Part shown: positions 13,760 through 19,322 of the stretch, in pieces
Layout of the letters: each line of letters starts with the position of its first letter
How positions within the stretch are numbered: position 1 is the stretch's first letter
From: Actinomycetes bacterium
Lineage (GTDB): Bacteria > Actinomycetota > Acidimicrobiia > Acidimicrobiales > Microtrichaceae
Length of the DNA: 19,322 bases
Assembly (NCBI GenBank): GCA_023392475.1
Contig: JAEVZA010000423.1
Location: forward strand, 1-19,322
Direction of reading: 5' to 3'
Notes under the pieces: generated by a model
Told to the model about the DNA's origin: nothing
Databases searched by the model: none
What the model saw: only the letters and a program-made list of their open reading frames with translations
Program-made: the position numbers and the translations under genes

Positions 13760-15178
13760 GTGCAGCGCCGCATCGCCCTCGCCGTCATCGGGTCGGTCGT
13801 CGTCGCGCTCGTCCTCGCCGGGCTCGGGACGCTCGTGCTCACGCGTGCCGCGGCGCGCCGCAACGCCCTCGGCGACCTGCGCGAGCAGGCCGCCGCGCTC
13901 AGCGAGCTGGTGTCGGTGGCCGCCGGCCCACGCGCCACCGAGAACGGCACGGAGCCGCGCATCACCGCGCAGACGGTGCAGCGCATCACGGCCGCCTTCC
14001 AGGTGAACGACGTCGGCCTCGTCGTCATCGGGCCCGGCGGGCGCGAGGTGGGGAGCCTCCCCGACGGCGTCGACCTCTCGGCGCAGGAGGAGGCCACCGT
14101 GCGGGGCGGCGGGGAGGTCAGCGGCACGGCGCGGGGCGGCGTCCTCTACGCGGCGTCGGGTCGGCAGGTGGGCCGGTCGATCGTGATCGTCGCCCTGACG
14201 GGCAGCTCGCGGTCGCTGCTCGGCGGTGGCGCCGGCTGGTTCTTCCTGTCCTCGGGCCTCGTCGTGCTGCTGGCGGTCGCCCTCGCGCTCTGGCTCGGCT
14301 CCACGATCGCCCGACCGCTGCGCCAGGCCACCGAGGTCACCGAGCGCCTGGCCGGCGGCGACCTCTCGGCGAGGCTCGACGACCCGCCGGCGGGCGACGC
14401 CGACGAGCTCGCCGTGCTGGCGCGATCCGTGAACTCCATGGCCGACACGCTGGAGCGCTCGCGCGGCCTGGAGCAGCAGTTCCTCCTCTCGATCTCCCAC
14501 GACCTGCGCACACCGCTCACCAACATCCGCGGGTACGCCGAGGCGATCTCCGACGGCGCCGCCGCCCCCGACGACGCGGCGGGCGTGATCCTCCGCGAGT
14601 CGGACCGGCTCGAGCGCCTGGTCCGCGACCTCCTCGACCTCGCCCGCCTCGACGCGCGGCAGTTCACGCTGCACCCCGTGCCGCTCGACGTGACCGCCGC
14701 CGTCGCCGAGGCCGCGTCCTCGCACCGGGCCGAGGTGGTGGCCGCCGGCCTCGAGCTGGACGTCGTGCCCGGGGCACGGGTGGCCGCCGAGGTCGACCCC
14801 GATCGGCTGGCGCAGGTCGTCGGCAACCTGGTCGCGAACGCGGTCCGCTACGCCCGGGCGCGGGTCGTGGTCGAGTGCCGTCCGGTCGACGGGGACGACG
14901 ACGGCCCGGCCGGCGCCGCGGTGCTGGTCACGAACGACGGGCCGCCGATCTCGGCGGAGGACCTGCCGCACCTCTTCGAGCGCCTCTACCAGTCGGCGGA
15001 CCAGCCGGCGCGGGCCGAGTCGGGCTCGGGACTCGGGCTCGCCATCGTGCGCGAGCTCGTCGGCGCGATGGGCGGGAGCGTCGGGGTCACGTCGCCCGCC
15101 ACCGGTGGCGCCACCTTCTGGTTCCGGCTGCCCGGCTCCACCGACTTCCGGTCAGCGACGGCTCTCGTCGCGGACTAG
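13760..15178 (+). CDS. Sensor histidine kinase, partner of the response regulator
   Basis: A 472-residue membrane kinase. TM1 is about residues 5–28 and TM2 about 160–183, enclosing an extracytoplasmic sensor region of about 130 residues with no family I recognise. HAMP follows (ARPLRQATEVTERLAGGDLSARL). The phosphorylation site is His247 in SHDLRTPLTNIRGYAEAI. The ATP domain has an N box NLVAN (356–360), VTNDGPPI, an F box LFERLYQ and GSGLGL (422–427). The G1 box has Asn-Asp-Gly-Pro-Pro instead of Asp-x-Gly-x-Gly, a variant I know from other OmpR-partner kinases, so activity is likely intact. The GTG start at 13760 has GGCGGA upstream. The stop is 20 bases from the convergent ygfZ stop. Confidence 0.95.
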   Translation: MQRRIALAVIGSVVVALVLAGLGTLVLTRAAARRNALGDLREQAAALSELVSVAAGPRATENGTEPRITAQTVQRITAAFQVNDVGLVVIGPGGREVGSLPDGVDLSAQEEATVRGGGEVSGTARGGVLYAASGRQVGRSIVIVALTGSSRSLLGGGAGWFFLSSGLVVLLAVALALWLGSTIARPLRQATEVTERLAGGDLSARLDDPPAGDADELAVLARSVNSMADTLERSRGLEQQFLLSISHDLRTPLTNIRGYAEAISDGAAAPDDAAGVILRESDRLERLVRDLLDLARLDARQFTLHPVPLDVTAAVAEAASSHRAEVVAAGLELDVVPGARVAAEVDPDRLAQVVGNLVANAVRYARARVVVECRPVDGDDDGPAGAAVLVTNDGPPISAEDLPHLFERLYQSADQPARAESGSGLGLAIVRELVGAMGGSVGVTSPATGGATFWFRLPGSTDFRSATALVAD

Positions 15179-15198
15179 GACCAGCCGGGCGGGCCGCC

Positions 15199-16116
15199 TC
15201 AGCCGTCGACCATCGGCAGGTCGACGACGCGCGCCGGGGCGGTGCCGCCCTCCCACGAGATCGTGACCTCGGCGCCGACGTCGACGGTGCGGTGCACGAA
15301 GCCGAGCGCCACGGGGGCGCGGAGGTCGAGCGACTCCCCGACGCCGGTGAGCGAGCCGCGCTCCTGCCCGTCGGCCACGACGTCCGCACCGACCGGCGGC
15401 AGCACGTTGGTGCCCACCACGAGCCCGCGGAGGTGGCGCGGCACGTTGCCGCCCCGGCTGTCGATCCGCGCCACCAGCTCCTGGCCGGTGTAGCAGCCCT
15501 TCGTGAAGCTGGCCGACGCGTCGACGAACCACTGCCCCACCTCGGCCGGGATCACGTCGCCGTCGAGCTCGCTGCCCATCTCGGGCCAACCCTGCTCGAT
15601 CCGCACGTTGTGCGCGGCGAGCCGGTCGACGGTCGGCACGCCCGCGGGGACCGCCACGTCGGGCCCGAGGAGGTCGACGCCGGGGAGCCCGCGCCAGTCG
15701 ACCGGCAGCACGAGGGCGGCGCCCGACGACGACACGTCGACGGTCGGCGCCTCCGGGCCGCGCAGCGACGCACCTCCCCAGTCGAGCGGTGTGAGCGTGG
15801 CGTCGACGCGCAGCTTGAACCGCTCGAGCCGCCGAACGACCGCGTCGCGGAACCCGGCGGCGACGTCGATCACGACCTCGTCGTCGCCGGTGCGGCTGGC
15901 GCGCAGCCAGGCGTCGAGCTTCCCCTGCGGCTGGAGCAGGAGCGACCACGCGTGCTCCCCCACCGCCAGCCCGGCGACGTCGGCCGACAGCTGGCCCTGG
16001 AGGAACGTGACGGCATCGGCGCCGCGGACCGCGAGCACCTCGCGGCGGGCGTCGAACGCGCCGACCTCCCGGCGCAGCGCCAGGTAGCCGTCGGTCACGT
16101 CGAGCGGGGCGGTCAT
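15199..16116 (-). CDS. ygfZ: YgfZ/GcvT-like folate-binding protein
   Basis: A 305-residue member of the COG0354 family, related to the T-protein of glycine cleavage. The YgfZ signature KGCYTGQE is present with Cys208. VLAVRGADAVTFLQGQLSADV and LLLQPQGKLDAWLRA are the typical N-terminal blocks, and LRGLVVG, VGESLDLRAPVALGFVHR end the protein. YgfZ proteins bind folate and support maintenance of some iron-sulfur enzymes and tRNA modification. The ATG overlaps the trpE stop (ATGA), so translation is coupled to trpE. No direct link between YgfZ and tryptophan synthesis is established. Confidence 0.92.
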   Translation of the reverse strand: MTAPLDVTDGYLALRREVGAFDARREVLAVRGADAVTFLQGQLSADVAGLAVGEHAWSLLLQPQGKLDAWLRASRTGDDEVVIDVAAGFRDAVVRRLERFKLRVDATLTPLDWGGASLRGPEAPTVDVSSSGAALVLPVDWRGLPGVDLLGPDVAVPAGVPTVDRLAAHNVRIEQGWPEMGSELDGDVIPAEVGQWFVDASASFTKGCYTGQELVARIDSRGGNVPRHLRGLVVGTNVLPPVGADVVADGQERGSLTGVGESLDLRAPVALGFVHRTVDVGAEVTISWEGGTAPARVVDLPMVDG

Positions 16117-17696
16117 GGGCCCGAGTCTCGTCGCGCGGCCCGACGCTGCGCGGTCATGCGCTCGGCCGCGGGCACGGCGCTCAGCAGCGCCTTCGCCTTG
16201 TTGCGGGTCTCGAGCTCCTCGTCGGCGGGCACGGAGTCGGCGACGACGCCGGCGCCGGCCTGCACCCACGCCCTTCGCCGGCCGTCCTCGCCCGGCGGGT
16301 CCACGACCATCGTGCGGATGGCGATCGCGGTGTCGATGTTGCCGGAGAAGTCGACGTAGCCCACGACGCCGGCGTACGGACCCCGCTTGGTCGGCTCGAG
16401 CTCGTCGATGACCTCCATCGCCCGCACCTTCGGCGCGCCCGACACGGTCCCCGCCGGCAGGGTGGCCCGCAGGACGTCGATCGGGGTGCGGCCCTCGGCG
16501 AGCCGGCCCGACACCTGCGACGTGAGGTGCATGACGTGGCTGTAGCGCTCGAGGGTCATCAGCTCGTCGACGTGGCAGGTGCCGTACTCGACGACGCGCC
16601 CGACGTCGTTCCGGGCGAGGTCCACGAGCATCAGGTGCTCGGCGCGCTCCTTCGGGTGCTCGGACAGCTCCGCGGCGAGCCGCCGGTCGTGCTCGTCGGT
16701 GCGCCCGCGGAACCGGGTCCCGGCGATGGGCCGCGAGATCACGGTCCCGTCGAGCAGCTGCACCATCGGCTCGGGCGAGCAGCCGACGAGCGTCAGCTCG
16801 TCCTCGCGCACGTAGTACATGTACGGGCTCGGGTTCACCTGGCGCAGCGTCCGGTACACGTCGAGCGGATCGGCGGACGTGCTGAAGCCGAACCGCTGGG
16901 CGAGCACGACCTGGAAGATGTCGCCGGCGAGGATGTGCTCCTTGGCCACGTCGACCGCCGCCTCGTACAGGCCGCCCGGCATCGAGGTCGACACCTCGAC
17001 CGACTCGTCCGCTCGCTCCGGCGGCTCCACGAGGGGCTCGTCGAGGGGCGTGGCGCCGTCGGCCGCCATGCGGTCGAGCCGCGCCACGGCATCCGCGTAG
17101 GCGGCGTCGAGCGCGGCGTCGTCGGCGCCCTCGGGCACGAACGCGTTCGCGACGAGCGTGACCTGCTGGGACCAGTGGTCGTAGGCGGCGAGCTCGCCGA
17201 TGACGGACAGCACGGCGTCGGGCCAGCCGGCGTCGTCGGAGGGCACGTCGGGCAGGCGCTCGACCTCGCGCACGACGTCGTAGCCGAGGTAGCCGATCAC
17301 GCCCGAGTGCAGCGGCGGGAGCTCGGCGCCGAGCTGCGCCGCGTCGGGGGCCCGGAAGTGGTCGAGCAGCGCCTCGAGCGCGGCCAGCACGCCGCGGTCG
17401 GTCGGCACCGACGGCGGCACCTCGCCGGTGAGGGTGACCTGGCCGCCACGGGCGACGAGGCGGGCACGCGGATCGCGCCCGATGAAGGACCAGCGGCTCC
17501 ACCGGCCGCCGTGGTCGACCGACTCGAGCAGGAAGCCGGGGCGCCCGGCGCCCGTGCCCGGCCCGCCGTCCGGCCCGCACAGCCGGGCGAACGCGGCGAG
17601 CGGCGTGGTGAGGTCGGCCAGCAGCGTGCGCATCACCGGCACGACCCGGTGCTCCCGGGCCAGCGTCCGGAAGCGCTCCGGCGTGGGCGTGATCAT
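16113..17696 (-). CDS. trpE: Anthranilate synthase component I
   Basis: A 527-residue enzyme that makes anthranilate from chorismate with ammonia from a TrpG subunit, the first committed step. The N-terminal FLLESVDHGGRWSRWSFIG contains the LLES element of the tryptophan feedback site. The chorismate-binding domain has GDIFQVVLAQRF, NPSPYMYYV, GCSPEPMV, PIAGTRFRGRT, LVDLARNDVGRV, LPAGTVSGAPKVRAM, GVVGYVDFSGNID and QAGAGVVADSVP. ATG 17696 overlaps the hisI stop (ATGA), and its own stop overlaps ygfZ, so three genes are coupled. No TrpG domain is fused, and the window has no trpG. Confidence 0.97.
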   Translation of the reverse strand: MITPTPERFRTLAREHRVVPVMRTLLADLTTPLAAFARLCGPDGGPGTGAGRPGFLLESVDHGGRWSRWSFIGRDPRARLVARGGQVTLTGEVPPSVPTDRGVLAALEALLDHFRAPDAAQLGAELPPLHSGVIGYLGYDVVREVERLPDVPSDDAGWPDAVLSVIGELAAYDHWSQQVTLVANAFVPEGADDAALDAAYADAVARLDRMAADGATPLDEPLVEPPERADESVEVSTSMPGGLYEAAVDVAKEHILAGDIFQVVLAQRFGFSTSADPLDVYRTLRQVNPSPYMYYVREDELTLVGCSPEPMVQLLDGTVISRPIAGTRFRGRTDEHDRRLAAELSEHPKERAEHLMLVDLARNDVGRVVEYGTCHVDELMTLERYSHVMHLTSQVSGRLAEGRTPIDVLRATLPAGTVSGAPKVRAMEVIDELEPTKRGPYAGVVGYVDFSGNIDTAIAIRTMVVDPPGEDGRRRAWVQAGAGVVADSVPADEELETRNKAKALLSAVPAAERMTAQRRAARRDSGP

Positions 17697-18097
17697 GCGG
17701 GGCCGGGGCGCTCGGTCGTCTCGTCGTCGGTGCCGAACGCGCGGAACCAGCACGTGTAGCTGCCCGTGTGGCAGGCGCCCTGGCCCTCCTGCTCGACGAG
17801 GAACAGCAGCGCGTCGCCGTCGCAGTCGTAGTGCGCCGAGCGGATGAACTGGCGGTCGCCCGACGTGTCGCCCTTGCGCCACACCTCCTGGCGCGAGCGC
17901 GACCAGAACACGGTGCGGCCCAGCTCGAGGCTCATCCGGAGGGTCTCCGCGTTCATCCAGGCCATCATCAGCACGGCGCGGGTGCTCACGTCCTGGACGA
18001 TCGCCGGCACGAGGCCGTCCTCGTCGAAGCGGATGCGGGCCAGGTCCTCGTCCCGTACGGGCACGGGCGTGACGGCGGGTCCGGGGGTCTCGGCCAT
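17693..18097 (-). CDS. hisI: Phosphoribosyl-AMP cyclohydrolase
   Basis: A 134-residue zinc enzyme of histidine synthesis that opens the purine ring of phosphoribosyl-AMP. The motifs are AWMNAETL, FWSRSRQEVWRKGDTSG, YDCDGDALLFLVEQ (metal-binding Asp residues and one zinc Cys) and ACHTGSYTCWF (the other two Cys ligands). It is the single-domain form without a HisE pyrophosphohydrolase. ATG 18097 is preferred over the in-frame upstream start at 18142: it gives the usual length, and TACGAT lies eight bases upstream. A hisI–trpE pair is a known actinobacterial arrangement. Confidence 0.95.
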   Translation of the reverse strand: MAETPGPAVTPVPVRDEDLARIRFDEDGLVPAIVQDVSTRAVLMMAWMNAETLRMSLELGRTVFWSRSRQEVWRKGDTSGDRQFIRSAHYDCDGDALLFLVEQEGQGACHTGSYTCWFRAFGTDDETTERPGPA

Positions 18098-18105
18098 GGC
18101 GGGCC

Positions 18106-18111
18106 ATCGTA
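18106..18111 (-). promoter_or_regulatory. -10 box of the hisI–trpE–ygfZ operon
   Basis: TACGAT on the minus strand is eight bases before the hisI ATG and fits TANNNT. It supports the shorter hisI start, because the longer frame would begin upstream of this promoter. No attenuator or leader peptide fits in front of such a start. Confidence 0.45.
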
Positions 18112-18170
18112 GGAGCGGCGGGGCCGGGCCGAGGAACGACATCTCCGCGGCGGCGCGGGACCGCCGGAAG

Positions 18171-18176
18171 TACGCT
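18171..18176 (+). promoter_or_regulatory. Candidate -10 box of the STAND ATPase gene
   Basis: TACGCT fits TANNNT. A transcript starting near 18183 would have a leader of about 30 bases with GGAGG at 18205–18209. It is divergent from the hisI promoter, 60 bases away. Confidence 0.35.
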
Positions 18177-18213
18177 GACCGATGGGCAGCGAGCGCCGGG
18201 GGACGGAGGTCCG

Positions 18214-19322
18214 ATGGACGCCGATGAGGGTCGACGCCAGGCTCGGCCCGCGGGTCGGTACGAGGAGCTGCACCTCTGCGAGCGATGGCTCGGCGAGGCG
18301 CTCGGCGGCCGGCTCCGCGTCGTGCTCGTCGAGGGCGATGCCGGCGTGGGCAAGACCACCCTCCTGCAGGCGACCCTCGACCGTGCCGAGGAGCGGGGCG
18401 CCGCGGTCGGCGCCGGCACGTTCCAGCCCGCCGACGTCGCTCACCGCGGCGTGGTCGAGGCGCTCGGCGACATCCTCCCGGCCGGCGCCCTGCCCGACCG
18501 GGGCGGGTACCTCGCCGCCGATCGCGACGAGCTGGAGCAGCGCTCCCCCGACCGGGCCATGGCCGAGCTCTTCACGCGCACCACGCGGGCGCTGGTCGAC
18601 GCCGCGCGCACCCGGCCGGTCGTCGTCGGCCTCGACGATCTCCAGTGGGCGGACCGGCCGTCGGTCGACCTGCTCGGCCTGCTGCTCGCCGGCGTCGTCC
18701 AGGCGAGCGCGGACGGACCGCTGCCCCTGTTCGTGGTCCTCGCCGGCCGCATCGCCGACGACGCGGTGACGACATCCAGCCGGCTCGCGGCGCTGCGCCG
18801 CTTCCCGGGCAGCCGGCACCTCGTGCTGCACGCGCCGTCCGAGGCCGCGCTCGGCCGGATGCTCACGACCAGGTTCGGGGTGCGCCCCGCGCCGCGGCTG
18901 CTCCGCGAGGTCCACGAGGCGACCGGCGGGCGGCCGCTGCACGCCGAGCTCATGCTGCAGGGCGCGCTCGACCGCGGCGACGTGCTCGAGAAGCACGGCG
19001 TCCTCATCGACGGCCCGGGGTTCCGGGCGCACAGCGCGGACCGCTCGATCGAGGACGAGGTCGCCGACCTGCTCGCGCCCCTCGGCCCCGAGGAGCGGCG
19101 GGCCCTCGCGGTCGCCGCCTGCCTCGGGACCGCGGGTTCGGTGGCCACGCTGCGGGCCGGGCTCGAGGACCCGTGCGACGTCGAGGCCCTGCGGGCACGG
19201 CCCAACGGCCTGGTCGACGTCGACGACCGCACGTACCGGTTCCGGCACCCCGAGCTCCACCGGGCGGTGCTCCGCGCCGAGCCACGACCGCGGCGCTCGG
19301 CCCTGCACTGCGAGGTCGCCCT
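18214..19322 (+). CDS. STAND/LuxR-type AAA ATPase regulator, 5' part, cut by window edge
   Basis: The frame is open from ATG 18214 to the window end (369 residues seen). GGAGG four bases before the ATG decides the start. GDAGVGKTTLL is the Walker A motif (Lys47) and VVVGLDDLQWAD the Walker B motif (Asp141, Asp142), with the LQWAD ending typical of the AAA_16 domain in large LuxR-family and adenylate-cyclase-type regulators. TGGRPLHAELML and a winged-helix-like segment with LAPLGPEERRALAVAACLG follow, as expected of a STAND ATPase. Such proteins are usually 700–1100 residues with C-terminal repeats and a LuxR helix-turn-helix; that part is not visible, so the effector domain is unknown. No link to the neighbouring trp genes is apparent. 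Confidence 0.85.
   Translation, partial: MDADEGRRQARPAGRYEELHLCERWLGEALGGRLRVVLVEGDAGVGKTTLLQATLDRAEERGAAVGAGTFQPADVAHRGVVEALGDILPAGALPDRGGYLAADRDELEQRSPDRAMAELFTRTTRALVDAARTRPVVVGLDDLQWADRPSVDLLGLLLAGVVQASADGPLPLFVVLAGRIADDAVTTSSRLAALRRFPGSRHLVLHAPSEAALGRMLTTRFGVRPAPRLLREVHEATGGRPLHAELMLQGALDRGDVLEKHGVLIDGPGFRAHSADRSIEDEVADLLAPLGPEERRALAVAACLGTAGSVATLRAGLEDPCDVEALRARPNGLVDVDDRTYRFRHPELHRAVLRAEPRPRRSALHCEVA

Noticed and set aside
15179..15198. Terminator between the convergent kinase and ygfZ genes
   Set aside because: The 20-base gap is GC-rich but holds no clean hairpin; any terminator would have to overlap the coding ends.
16113..18419. TrpE with a 240-residue N-terminal extension from an upstream in-frame start
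   Set aside because: The extension lies over hisI in another frame and looks like shadow sequence. TrpE homology begins at ATG 17696, which overlaps the hisI stop.
18182..18769. Plus-strand frame starting at ATG 18182, 195 codons
   Set aside because: It is Ser/Arg/Ala/Pro-rich without domains. The overlapping frame from ATG 18214 has Walker A and B motifs and a GGAGG site.
1..19322. Mobile elements, integrase, phage or defence genes
   Set aside because: Reading both strands showed no transposase, integrase, nuclease, reverse transcriptase, toxin-antitoxin pair or terminal inverted repeats. The tRNA-Leu gene has no visible adjacent integrase or duplicated 3' end.

Overview
The window is very GC-rich, with GTG starts, tightly packed genes and many four-base gene overlaps. 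The proteins look actinobacterial: the hisI–trpE junction, an OmpR-type response regulator with its kinase, and a small HU protein. The MBG-repeat exported protein makes Acidimicrobiia or a relative a reasonable guess, but nothing here fixes the genus.

Left part (1–6600), plus strand. The 3' part of a 4-alpha-glucanotransferase gene (malQ) is followed by a perfect hairpin. Next comes a 1157-residue exported protein with nine MBG/YGX-type repeats of about 79 residues, each with a C-X16-C cysteine pair (X17 in one), plus an unrecognised C-terminal region. A perfect terminator separates it from a membrane glycosyltransferase family 2 gene, which overlaps by four bases a gene for a 79-residue single-span membrane protein. 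These two look like a surface-polysaccharide pair.

Middle (6600–8800). It holds a SAM methyltransferase (minus), tRNA-Leu(CAA) (minus), a 59-residue membrane protein (plus), a Bcp-type peroxiredoxin (minus) and an HU-family protein (minus).

Right part (8800–18100). This is a tryptophan locus on the minus strand in two blocks. Upstream in transcription is hisI–trpE–ygfZ, joined by ATGA overlaps. Downstream is a membrane J-domain gene followed by trpC–trpF–trpB–trpA, with trpB and trpA overlapping. Between the blocks, on the plus strand, sits a two-component system. No trpD, trpG or TrpE–G fusion is visible, so that step must be encoded elsewhere. From 18214 to the right edge runs the start of a STAND/LuxR-type ATPase gene.

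A recurring signal is a TANNNT hexamer 6–8 bases before start codons (bcp, trpB, trpF, hisI, the 59-residue ORF). This is the arrangement expected of leaderless transcripts. No CRISPR array, insertion sequence, integrase or phage gene was seen. The least-described content is the MBG cysteine-pair protein, the glycosyltransferase with its tiny partner, and possible RNA switching in the HU leader.
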